From: Dipetalonema caudispina
Taxonomy: Eukaryota; Nematoda; Chromadorea; Rhabditida; Onchocercidae
Length of the DNA stretch: 64,000 nucleotides
Direction: 5' to 3'
Assembly (NCBI GenBank): GCA_013365325.1
Contig: JABVXV010000009.1
Coordinates: 372,001 to 436,000, forward strand
The notes under the pieces: model-generated
The model's input: only the letters and a program-made list of their open reading frames with translations
Told to the model about the DNA's origin: nothing
Database searches by the model: none
Part shown: piece after piece, positions 22,445 through 34,561 of the stretch
Position numbering within the stretch: position 1 is the stretch's first letter
Layout of the letters: every line of letters begins with the position of its first letter
Position numbers and translations under genes: made by a program

Positions 22445-24371
22445 TCAATTGTTCCGTAATGTTTTCATTTTATTTCTTGTTATTGACTTAATGTCGCATG
22501 TACCTTCGATTTCCACTGTCGCCCATTCATTTTCAGTCCACGCAAACACTATATTGCATTCCTGTTTAAAGGAAACTGCAGCATTAGAAGGCATATTTAT
22601 ATTGAAGAGGTCATAAACATAATAATATGAAAGGGTTAACCTTTTTAGAAAAAATTTAAATCATTCTCTAACATATGAAAAATCTAGTAAAGGCGAGCTA
22701 TGAATTCTATGAATTCTCATTTCTACTTCCAAGAATTTATATAATATCAAATGAACCTGATGCTGCATTATTGGAGTTTCCAATTGGCAGGTTTTCAAAC
22801 TGCTTAATGCCACTATCTGCAAAAAGAGAATAGTTTAAATCCAGTAATGCAGTACCATATTTCCCTATCAATTATGAATTAATATTTTCGATGCCATACA
22901 ACAGTATACAAGGATGGAAACATGGAAGATTGTAAGAAGAAAAAGATACACTTTGATGATACGCACATTTTTGTTGCATACACTCCTTGCATTTGTTTGA
23001 AAAAAATTATAAGTAGCATAGTACTTTCCCGTTTGTCTATTATAAGTTCGTACTACTGTTGCTTTTAATGGTTCACCTGAAATTCATAGTTAGAAAAAAG
23101 TATCCCAAAATTGGTATCTCAAACAGTGCTAAAGTCCCACACCTGGTATTGGTATCCACCAATTAGTTTCAGAAATAGGAAGTTTTGAATTCGTATATAG
23201 CGTTCCCGATCTGTATAGTATTTGCTGAAATGATTTTATAGGTAGTAACAAAGTAAAAGTTCAACAAATTTATTGTTATGATTAATTAAAAGCTACAATG
23301 CATACATCCTGTATAAGCTATTGGTGGTACTTGATGAAATATCAATAGTGGAATCAAATGTGAAATGTAATGTAACTCTCTTCCTACAGCTGATCGCTTA
23401 GGTCAGTGTCCTTTCCAGACTAGTTATTTGTACATAAGGAAGTTGCTTATACGTACGCAAACACGTAATCTTTGACATATATTAAGCCAAGTGGTAATAT
23501 GTGACGCAGTTTTGCTTTAACGAACTACTACTTAAGCTTACTTTTCATCGTCCAGCTTTTTCATTTCTTTTTGAAATTTACATTAACTGTTTGATCTGCA
23601 GTGAGCTTCCAAATCAAAGTACCCGAAACTCGAAACAGAAGCTTTGTATGATATTTCATAATTGAATTAATCCAAATTCAACCTCTATCGACATCTGTGT
23701 ATATATATCAGGCAAATATATATTGGTATATAAGTAAAACAGTAAATAGTCCGTCCAAGAAGGCCAGGCTTGAAAGACATGAATTGTTCAGATAGAAATA
23801 TTAATTTATTGAACAGTTCACCATTTTATCAGAATACAATTCATGCTCTTAGCAGCTATCAAAGTAATTATTTGCTAGTGCATTAGCTAAGTGTTCCATA
23901 TTTCGAATTATCGCTTATATCATGTTTTTATGTTTCATTTCTTAAACTTAAACTTAATTTTCTTAAGCTGTTCACCGACCAGAAAACCTTTCCAACAGAT
24001 TCTTTCCTCTGATCGCTTGAGTTGATTACTACTAACCTAATTATACCACTTGTCTGGATCGTTCTCATTATGAGCAGAAGCAATGTCTCTGCAGAATATC
24101 AGCAGAAATTATTTTCATTATTTTATATCAATAAAATATGACATTGTGTTGTGAACAATGTATTTGGTACTTTCCCTCCAAGAAACAAAAAAAACTGAAT
24201 TTTTTTTTCCTAACAAATTGAACTAGCACGGACAGCACGAGAAGGACATAAACTTGGAAATACCTGTAATGTGTTATCATTATCGGGTACGGAAATTTTC
24301 CTATTCAGAACTTTTGCGATCGCTTGTTCGACAATAAATAAATAAATTAGAGAAAATAGGGGTAACCACAT
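22445..24371 (-). CDS. Putative small secreted protein, family not recognised
   Basis: Five exons in agreeing phase (from the 3' end: 22445-22561, 22757-22816, 22982-23076, 23143-23224, 24264-24371) give about 153 residues. It starts with an apparent signal peptide: MWLPLFSLIYLFIVEQAIAK, a hydrophobic core followed by small residues before a likely cleavage site near 19-20. The mature part has WWIPIP, a tyrosine-rich stretch TVVRTYNRQTGKYYATYNFF, and only three cysteines, all in the C-terminal third (KTC, ECNIV, GTCD). No transmembrane helix follows the signal. I do not recognise the family. The 60-bp fourth exon is the least certain; the phase forces it, but an alternative would change about 20 residues. 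It is supported by coherent splice sites on all five exons, not by homology. Confidence 0.55.
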
Positions 24372-25401
24372 TCTATAACCAGATCGATTTTTATTTTGAT
24401 TTCAAAAATCAATGTTTTCAAGGACAGAAAAGTTACAATTCGAAAGAAATAAGAGACAAAAACTGCCAGCTAGAAAGTTGTATTAAAATAAAATAAGCAG
24501 CATTTGATGTTTATTCTATGACTCGAGTTTCTTCATCTTCAATTTTTAATTATCAAACCTTCAATTTTAGGCAAAGTAAAACATTTACAATATTTATTTA
24601 ATACGAATTATTTTCCTACAAACTTGATTTGTAACTGGTATAACAATGAAGTCACACAAGCCCCGATAAAGTTGTCAGTCATCTGTTTGTTGAATAATTT
24701 CAATTTACAATGATCCTTAACATCTTCAGATAGAAAAGGTTTCTTCCTGATGAAGATCTCTTCTTCACTGTAGGAATTCTTCTCTTCCTACTATATAACA
24801 GTGTTTCAAATATGAATATTTAACTGAAAATAATATATGAAACAAATAAGGAGAGATAGAAAGGAGGAAAAACAAGAAATTAATTGCAAAAAGATTACAA
24901 TCAGTGCATTCATGTCGAAACAACACTAATTAATTCTATAAAACACATTAATTGATAATCATGATTACAGGAGACAAATTCTTGAAATTATTTCCAATTG
25001 TAATTTTTTTATTCAAATTTGCATAGAAAAGTATTTGAAAATTTTTCATGCACATATCTCGTGTTGACACTAATTTCATTCAGCTAGAAAGGTTATGTGT
25101 AGCCAATGGCTACAAGGCTTATTTATTACAAAAGAAAGTAAAGGTTTGATTATTACTCTCACTACAGCATCAATGTTTTTATTAGTTACAACAATACTGG
25201 TTTTCTCCGAAATTCTGAGGATGCAGATTTCAATGTTTTATCCTTTCGAATTAGACAAGATAGCCTTAGCGCAATTTACAACAATCTTGCAATCCTATTC
25301 TTAAAAAGTTTCTCTGAAAAGTTAATTATTTTTAGCTCAGCAAGCAGCAATTTAAGCTGAAAACTGAACTAACATATAAGCTAATAAAAAATTGAAATTC
25401 T

Positions 25402-25455
25402 GCACAAAAACGATGTTGAATACAAATGCATTTGTATTCCACAAAATTTTTGTGC
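25402..25455. repeat. Nested inverted repeat with 22-bp perfect palindrome
   Basis: The core 25418-25439 is a perfect palindrome (GAATACAAATG and its complement, no spacer). Outer arms GCACAAAAA (25402-25410) and TTTTTGTGC (25447-25455) pair across 7-nt unpaired flanks on each side. It could form a cruciform; no function assigned. Confidence 0.85.
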
Positions 25456-26900
25456 AACTTAATTGGAAAAGAAATGATGTGAGGGAAACACAGAACAGAA
25501 TTTAAATTTTTCCTACTGTTGGAAAAGAAATAATGAGAGAATCTCTCATATTCTTTTTCCGTATTACATTGGTTCCGAAGGAAAGTTTATGGACTCTTCC
25601 AAAGTCCGGTAAAAGCAACAATAAAAACCTGGAAGCAATAAAACTGTAAATTAAGAAAACTGCATTTTATTAAAATTAAAATTATCGAACAAATATTTTA
25701 TCAGATAATTCTTAGATGAAATTTCCCCCTATCATATCAGATAAGCCGTCATATCGTGTCAGTTGATATTATTCCATCAATCGCTTAAAATATAAATATT
25801 CAAATGATGGATCCCATCATTAATCATCACTGAGATGGTTATCTTTAACAAGCAATAAATATAATGAATAACCCAGTCTATTTCAATATTTTCGATGGAT
25901 AATTAAACCTATGGGTTATGTTTAAAAATATGCCATCATTAAATGATGATTATCTTCAGAGAATTAAAAAAGTAAACGATAGAGAAAGTCTTATCATTAT
26001 GGTCATTGGTCAAATGTAACCAGACAACTCAATTCAATTATTTTATAGATGAAAATATAATATACATTCTACTTCTAATTTCTTGTTTTATTGAAGTTTT
26101 ATGGAATAGACTTCAAATTTTATTATGGGAGAATAGCATGTCTTCTAATTGTGAATTTTTATTTTACTAAAGTGATCAGTGGATCAAATCTTGTCATTCT
26201 GACAATTGCGCCCGAATACGATGGGATATTTCATTCTAATTACTTTATAAACGAAAGAATAATACGTTTTTTAGTTTTAATTTCCTAATTCAGTTGAGTA
26301 TTGTTTTGTTTATTTCTTATTACATTAAATCCATCTGTTTGATCTTGTCACTTAAAAAGTATCTCTATTCCATTTATTATAACCATAATGTACGGCGGTA
26401 ATGTTCCAAGTTGCTAATTTAGTGACCAAAACTGTTGATAACAACTTTCCCCTCCCAAGATCTGAATTTTAAAGGGAAACACTCTGAGGAAAACAGTCAG
26501 GGAATTTATGTTTTAATTAGAAAAACAGCTCTAAATGTGCAATTAAAACGTTAAATTAAAATTCATTTATTGTATGATTTTCAGTAAAAAATTATGCAAA
26601 CAAAGAGACAGAGAGAGAGAGGGAAAGAAAAGAAGGAAGATTGGGATATTATAGATGGAAAAAGATGACAATATTCATCATATATCTGATAATCACAAAT
26701 ATAATGATCAGTGCAAGGAAAGGAATAAAATCATTTCCTTTTACGAGTATTTTGAGCTAATTTAATGAAGCTTGGCTCGATAATCTAAGCTCAAAAAATG
26801 AAAGTTTGTTTTTTATCGTATTTGTATTGAGAAAGTCATGATAAGAATGTCGAAAGAACAAATTGCTGTTTATAAGTAAATATGATGATAAGAGAAGAAG

Positions 26901-26940
26901 ATGATGCTGCTGCTGCTGCTGTTGCTGCTGTTGATGTTGA
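26901..26940. repeat. CTG/GTT trinucleotide repeat
   Basis: An imperfect run of CTG, GTT and GAT triplets outside any gene model. The - strand would read as polyglutamine-like codons but has no exon context. Confidence 0.7.
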
Positions 26941-27832
26941 TAAGAAAATCAACGAATGCTATTGCTTATCCAAGCAAAAGAAATGAAAAGCAAGGAAGCA
27001 AGCAAAAGATGATAAGAAATGAAGCAAACTACGGAAATAGCAAGTAGCAAATCACTTTTTTTTTTTCTTTTTCCAATGGATGGATCAAAAGGATAACATG
27101 TCCAGATGATAATGTCATAAGGACGATGCAAAGTGGCAGTCAGTTAACGGAGGAAGTAAAGCAGCTTCTCTCACTTAAATACATCAATTATATGGCCCAA
27201 CGATACAATCAGTACATTTGTAAAATAGAAGACACAGTTGGGATGAGCTAAGAAGCTATCAATTCAATTTAGATTAAAGATTCCAGGGAGTTAGGAGTCA
27301 ATAGAAAAATCTTCAACATTTTTTAAAAAGTCGAAAGTTAACAAACTATCCCTGCCATCTACATCAATATAAAGAGAGTATAATCTCATGAATTATTTGT
27401 TAAAAAACAATGTACAATGCAGTCAATGAAATGGCTATCAATAGAAGTGTTAGTGTGATTCTACCAATAAACAGAACAATTATGGGATTAATTTCTATTT
27501 ATTATCGTGTAATTTTGGTATCCTTAGATAAACAGTGTTGTATTGAATGATTTCAGAATGTGGAATAAATGATAAGTAATGATAATCAAGCTATAAATTG
27601 AACATTACAAAAATTTCACTTTAATCTATTCCCTTGAACAGTTTGTGCATCCCTAAACTACAACTTCTAAAAAACCGGAAAACTGACATTTCCACTATAT
27701 TGAGAAAAAAAAAAAAAAAAAAAAACCACTCTAGCTTTTCTTTGGGAAATTCTTTGTCAAAGAAAAATTAGGGAGATTTTAGCATTAAAATATTTGGAAA
27801 GAAAGCTTTGCTGCCGTTGTAATGAGTCTGTT

Positions 27833-30800
27833 TTAGCGCATTTGGATACCGCTCACTTCAAGATCACCACCAATTTGAAGACCATTGATTTCATGAGGAT
27901 CCAAACGATGAGCGTATGTTGCATATCGTTCGCTATTAATAAATATCTGGAAATTTTAAAGATTAATTTGACTGCTTTACTAAATTTGACTATTCACACC
28001 ATATGTTCGAGTTGTTGTCCGGAAATTCAAAATTCTGCTAACTTAAAAATCGAACATCAAATCTAACATTCTTTTTGCCCTTTCAGTCAGTAAAATCTCT
28101 ATTTTATATTGCGATAAACATATTTACTGTTGTTAATTAATCATTGTAAAAATTCACAGGATATTTATTATCTACTTTAATTAACTTCAATAATATTAAC
28201 TGTAAATAACAAATAGGACCTGGAAGGCGTATTCCTCATTTTTGATTTCTAAATCAAAGCCGATTCCTTTCTCGAGGATCATTTTTCCTTCACGTTCCTC
28301 ATTACCCCACTCACCAGCAATCAGTGAATTACGAATTATCGCCTAAAAACGAATTTAGATCAATTTCACTTCTGATATTCTTATATATGAGTATGCATAT
28401 TGAAATGAAAAGCGAAGGTCGATCAAGAAAAAAATCGTCTCGGAATTAAAATTTTTTTTCGTAAAATATTTTTTTAAAATTTTGAAGGTTGAAATAAAAC
28501 ACTTAAATTCTTCGCTGTTCAACTTCCAATTTCATGTTTTCTCTCAATTTCAAAAGCCTTCAAACTTTGTAAAAAGATACGAACTACTAAGATTTTAGTC
28601 TTTCTACCATTGGGAAAACGAGCCCTATCAAAGATGATTTGACAACTGCTTTGCTAAAATTTAAAAGTAAAAATGAAGAGGAGAATAAAAATATTCATTT
28701 CTTTTTTCCTCTCAAATACCATTTGATTAAGTTTGATATGTTTATGTTAATATATGCTATATTTGAAGTTTATATTGTGAAAGATTTGCTCCACCATGCG
28801 GTAATACAAACAAACCTTTTCATCAAATCGAGGATTGAAATGAAGTGCAATATCACCGTTTTTTTTAAGTAGATTGATGTGAAAGCGTTTCCCTTTCTTT
28901 TCTGGTGTAGCAAAGATAAGCAACGATTTACCTGGTGCCAAACCTTCTCCACTTAATCCACTTTCGTATGGAACTGGCTACAATAGTAAAATTTCTAACA
29001 AATTTTAGAAGCCAAGTAAATCCGTCAATTTGCCACCTTTGTAAATATAAAAGTGCATTTAAAAAAAAAAAATCAAAATATAAAATCTAGTATATCATTA
29101 CTCAATGATAATGAACCGATGAGAGATCCTAATTAATATTATCTTATTTCTAATAAACTGGAACAAATTACAACTTTGAAGTCAGATAAGTAAGGATTAA
29201 CGAATAAATACATTAAACCCCTTATTCCTATAAATTTTAAAGGAAAAACTCAAACGATAAGGACATTTAATCGTATTTCATTTGCATTTCTGCAATCCAT
29301 CAAAAAAAAAAAACCCTAAATGCAAAAATTTGTTAAAAAATTTTTTGAAAGAAGATGAAAATGGAAGAAAAGATAAGAAGTAATTACATAATATTTGCCT
29401 CCCCAATGAATATATGTAACGAGAACGTCACCATCGATCGAGAAATGCGTTACTGATGAAAGTGGGACACGATGCTCATATTCTTTCACTTCTTTCTGTA
29501 AAATAAATGCACTTTTTTATGCTTGTGAAAAGTATTATTTGAAAAAAATATTCATCAAATTTTTCACTTCCTTTATTTCCTTTCTTTCTCTCAATTAAAA
29601 CACATCGATTAGACATTATTTAAGTTAAAATAGATGAAATAGCATGATATGATTTTCATATTCTTTCTGCAAAATAAATGAATTACTTAAAAAAAAAAAT
29701 TGTATCATTTATTTGGGAAATGTTTCTTTAATACAAGAATTGATATAATTTCAAACGTTCGATTATTTTTCTTATTGATAAAATGAAATTGAATTGGTCC
29801 GTGATTATTTTTTAAAAATTTATGTGATGTTTTTATGTGAAGCATTAATTCCTAATCGAAATTTTTAATAGTGGATGAAATCTTCTGATCTCGTACACAC
29901 TATTCCAATTTCGTATTAATACTGTATCATCACACTATTCATCTTCTTTAATAGTTACGTGAATTATTTTAATCTGTAAAAAAGTAAGTTAAATCTTACT
30001 TCACGTTCCAATAAGTTATGTTGTAACATAGATCGATAATGATGTGGATGAAACATTTAGCAAAGGAATGAGATTTTGAAAGAAAAACTTCAAGTAAAAT
30101 TAGTACTTCAAAGAAATTTAATTCCATTTTCATGCCAGGTCATCATTATACAATTACCTGATCAACATAGATTGTATATTTGCTGTCATGAGCACGAATT
30201 CGAATATCGATATCATCTCCTTTTTTATATGGATTGCTTTTTCTCTCCTCTTTACCCCATTCACCTTTACTGAATGTATTGAATACAATCTGCAAAACAA
30301 AACTATCAATATCAATCTTGAGTAAAAATGCACCATTTTGGAAAAAAAAAAAATTTATGCAAATGCAATTTCTAGCAGGACCACTTCCAGTGCTCCCTTA
30401 TTTCTACTTCTGTATAACTTTACATTATGCGCACTTTTTAATATCAGAATGATTGATTATATCGTTTTTACATTCCATAAAAGTTTCATTTCAAATTTGA
30501 AATCAAAACAGAATCCTGCCATTTTTACATAATATATTCCTCTCTACAATAAATATCTTTAATGACATATTTCGAACTTATTTTCTTCCATTTTTAAATA
30601 AAGAGATGATAAACCATCATAATCATCATCATCACTACAATATTATGTATCGGATATTGTAACAAACTACTAACCTTCCCCTCATCAAAGCGCATGGATA
30701 TATGTAACGGAACATCATTGCCGCTAAAATCCGCTGCAGTATTGTGTAAATTTATCGTGAATCTGTAAAATTACCATTTACGACATGAATGAAAAATAAA

Positions 30801-32669
30801 CTTGAAGGAATCTTTTTGGATCAATAAAAGAATTGCTGGAACTATTGGGTCAGTCAGTGAACAGGAATGTATATCGGATAAGGGAAACCTAAAACGTTCC
30901 TAAATATTGAACTATCTAGTTCAAATATGTTATATTTGCGATATTTGGATCATTTGTGGAATAAAGATTATGCTATACATAGCTGCACAAAAACAAATAT
31001 GGAAATATAATATCATGCGGATGTTCGATTTTCAGCGGTTAAAATCATTCCCGATATATCCCAGATCTAAGATATCATACTATAGCAGTTGTAATATATT
31101 CGCTTAATCTCGACTACCACAATCGTCTAAGCATTCTGTAGCTTGGGTAACTTCCAGAAATCTCCAAATGTCTTATATGTATCCACCAGATGGTTAAAGG
31201 TAATGGTCAACATTTCGATAGATTATGTACTATTAAATTATGAATGTTTAAAAGGCGGAAATGGACTGGTGCACATTGCATGATTTCGTTACAATCTGAA
31301 AAGCTCAATTGACCATTATGCCAATAGCGAATGAAAGAAATCTAAGGCATAACAAAATTCAGATTATATCAAACAGGATTGTTGAAAAGAACATGTTCTT
31401 ATCATTTATATTAACAAAGATGAAAACGATGGAATACCTGACGGAATCTTCTGCCGTCTTGCCCTTTACCAAAAGCGTTTGTCCGGGCTCAAATGGTTCA
31501 GTTAGTTTACTTCGGTACGGCACCGGCTGAAAAACGAGAATTTGAATTTCGGTAAAAGCTAACTATTAAACATGAAATTAAAAAAAAGGAAATTGATATT
31601 TGTTTGAAATGCTAATTAATAAAAGAAAACATATTCGACTTAAATGAAAAACTGAATGAGTTATAACGAAATGAGTGATATGGGATGAAAGATTGTCAGT
31701 TTCTTTTGATCATGAAAGGAACAGAAACAAGGGATTTCCTGAAGATCACCTCCGAAATAATCAAGAAGTTCTGGAATGCGCCAAGGAAAAGATACCCTTT
31801 GCGCTTTTCCCCCAGAGTTTTGGAGAATTCTTTAAACTATTCATTAAAATTTAATATTGGAATTAAAGTAAAGCCTTGACATTTTAATATAATTTACAAT
31901 TCAATTAAGCATCATTCCCTTACAATGATCTTTTAAAAGACTAATAAGAAATGAAATCTAAAAGAAACAAGCGAAAAGTTTAAATAGAATAATTACTTCT
32001 TAATAATTCTGCTTCATAATGTAACCAACAAAACCATACTATTCACTTTAACAACAAATAAACTAATTAAGCTTATTAGCAGTAACGTGCTTACATTATC
32101 ACCACAAGCGACATTATTTTTCAAAGCTTATGAGGTAGGAAGCAATTTGACTTTGATCTCAATGTCCCAAGTGTATCTTCCCAAGTGTATTTCAGGCCCT
32201 CTTGAAAAGAGGAAAACGAAGAATAATTATTTCATTCAAGTATAATTTTTTACTCCATTTTCTAAAATTGTTAAATTCCTTCCTAAACTCACTAAATGGT
32301 ACTTTACAACAAACTTCCAACACTGAAAACGGATCTGTGAAATTACACAGAAAAGACTGTCCAAAATGGCCTTCTTAATTTATATCAAAGCAATCCAAAG
32401 ATATATTTCGTACAGAATGTACAGTTTTCAGCATGCCTCCATTTAAATAACCTTTAAATCGAAAATCGGATCCGACCTATTTTGAAATCTTTGGGTTCAA
32501 ATTTTGAAGAATGACTGTAAGGACATATTATGGTAGCTTAAGTTTAAAACATTTACAAAATCTATGGTATAGAGATAGCGTTTTGTTTTCCTTTTTTTTA
32601 AAAAAAAAGCCACTCACCTATAAAGTGTAAAGTAAAACTTACATAATTCGTTTCGTATTCATTGGCCAT
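27833..32669 (-). CDS. lec-1: Tandem-repeat galectin (two CRDs, LEC-1 type), 8 exons
   Basis: Beta-galactoside-binding lectin of 280 residues, secreted without a signal peptide in known nematode homologues. Exons from the 3' end: 27833-27946, 28220-28342, 28816-28977, 29388-29495, 30158-30289, 30675-30762, 31438-31526, 32643-32669, all in phase; the first encodes only nine residues (MANEYETNY). CRD1 (about 10-146) begins PVPYRSKL and CRD2 (about 149-280) begins PVPYESGL. CRD2 keeps the full sugar signature: HFNPRF, then N and WGNEER. In CRD1 the first motif is HISMRF, with Asn and Pro replaced, although the later N and WGKEER are kept, so the two sites probably differ in affinity or specificity. 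The nearly invariant IHWGGKYY linker joins the CRDs. The ATG lies 13 nt after a TTTATAG acceptor, a plausible trans-splice site. The 4.8-kb span for an 843-bp coding sequence reflects long introns. Filarial homologues are known as 32-kDa galectin antigens. Confidence 0.95.
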
Positions 32670-34539
32670 AATTTCAGTTTTGCTATAAATGAGTTGCGAT
32701 GAAACTAAAAATATTCTAAATTCACAAGAGAAAACACGATATTTTAATTCGGAAATCGCTGGTGATCAGTAAAAATTGTTGCCGGTATTTGATTTCGATG
32801 CAAAAAAGAAGAATAAATGTGTTACAAGTAAATAGTAGTGTTATAAAACAATTTTTTATTTAAGGAATATTTACACAGGTAGGAGATTAAATTACATATG
32901 AGCCTCAACTAGGCTATAACGCTCATATTTTGGCTCAAAAGTTCGGAGTGTAATGCTTTCAACGATAAAAATGCATCCATATAAAATGTGGGAAATTTTT
33001 AAAATATCCATGAGAAAAATATAAAATGAAAAATTCTTGAAATATAAACATTACTAATGTGTAAGTAAACTTAAATATTCGAAAGCACTATGAATTTAAA
33101 ACTGTAAAAATCACCTATGATAATCATTTCATCATTATAGCCATATTACAGTGATAATAGCAGTGATAACAATGTTAAAAGTTAACGATAGCTGATCTAC
33201 AGGATTTAAAATGGCATCTGACGCTGTTACAAACAAATTTCTGCCCATTGTCACTTGCCTTCTTGTATACATTTTTCTGTATCGGTTGTATTTGATCGAA
33301 AATTATCAAGTTTATTCAAATACATAATAATTTTGAATGTTAATTCAGTGATTACTTATCTAGATTTCTTCTTTTTTTTGTTACTGATATCTTGATTGGT
33401 AATAAAGATAAGCCAAAAAATGTGACTCATTTGTCACATCCACAAAACTTCTATTACTTTGTTTCCAAAAAAAATTTCCCAAAAATGTAGTTCAATTACT
33501 TTTTTGGAAGTAGTCGAGGAATTTACATTTCCAAACTAATAATTGAATACGTTTGGAACAAAATCTGATTAAAAATTAAGTAATAAAGCAAGTGCATGCC
33601 TAAGTTCAACACAAAAGATGTTTAAATCGACCAGACATCGATTTAGACGTCTCGAATGTTTCACAGAAATAATTCTTAGCTCTTCAACCGTTAATGCTAT
33701 GTCAATAATGTAAGAATGAATAAGCTCTCCAGAGAGATTAGTCTATTTTCATCATCTATTATCGATAATTCGATATTCGGTTTATTTACCGGATAAGTTC
33801 CTGTGTACAAATTTTATTTAAATCACATCATAATGTTTCAGCACTGTTTGGAAAGAAATGTAAAAAAATTAAAATGTATGACTTTGAGAATAAATTCACC
33901 TTCTGAATCACAACTGGAATAAAATGAAATGTATAAAAATGAATTTCTCAGTACCAAATAATAATTGAATGTTGTACAAGTAAACAATTCATCATCCATT
34001 GAAGGAATGATTTTAAGGAGAGGATGAAAATGCTACATTTAACTAAATTACTTCAATCTTGAACGGCTAAAGTATAAATAACTTCTCTCGAAAAAGATAT
34101 CGTCACATTCTTATCATACATTAATAATATTTGCTTCTGGTTAGTTATTCATTCAAAATCTATTAATCATCAATGGAGAAAATATGAGGAATGAAATGAA
34201 AAATCTGATTGTTCTTGCCGGAAAAGGAAGGAAGGTTAGTTGTTTGCTTCAAAAGCAGTGAAAAGTGCGTTTCATATTAAAAACCAATAAATTTTCCAGT
34301 TTTTTTTCCTTTTTTTTTCTTTTTTTTTCTTTTTTTCATTGGAATGAAAATTCTTAGAAACAATTATAAGTAAATAAATTCAAACTGTGTCAGTTGAAGC
34401 AGTATAATTGAAGAAGAAAAGAGTGAAACAAAACAACAAACGAATTAATATTCTGATGAAACAAATACTTTGCTATAGAACCCGTCTTCTTATAGCTACA
34501 AGGAAATTTCAAAACAACATGATCGTTGATGCTTCGACA

Positions 34540-34561
34540 ACAACTTCTTCGAAGAAGTTGT
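34540..34561. repeat. Perfect 22-bp palindrome
   Basis: ACAACTTCTTC is followed directly by its reverse complement. The TTC/GAA content recalls heat-shock elements, but the spacing does not match the nTTCnnGAAn pattern. It may bind a dimeric factor; unproven. Confidence 0.8.

Larger units (their letters stand above)
24372..27832. other. Intergenic region between secreted gene and galectin
   Basis: AT-rich, with no gene recognised. It contains a nested inverted repeat (25402-25455), a CTG/GTT triplet repeat near 26901-26940, a short GA-rich run near 26604-26640, and the probable galectin 3' UTR. An AATAAA on the - strand at about 27492-27499, roughly 335 nt past the galectin stop, could be its polyadenylation signal. 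Confidence 0.55.

Noticed and set aside
23771..23820. Hairpin whose 5' side begins TGAAAGACATG, as miR-71 does
   Set aside because: Only the first 11 bases match the miR-71 start and that part is outside the 10-bp stem, so the precursor geometry is wrong. It also lies in an intron on the opposite strand to the host gene.
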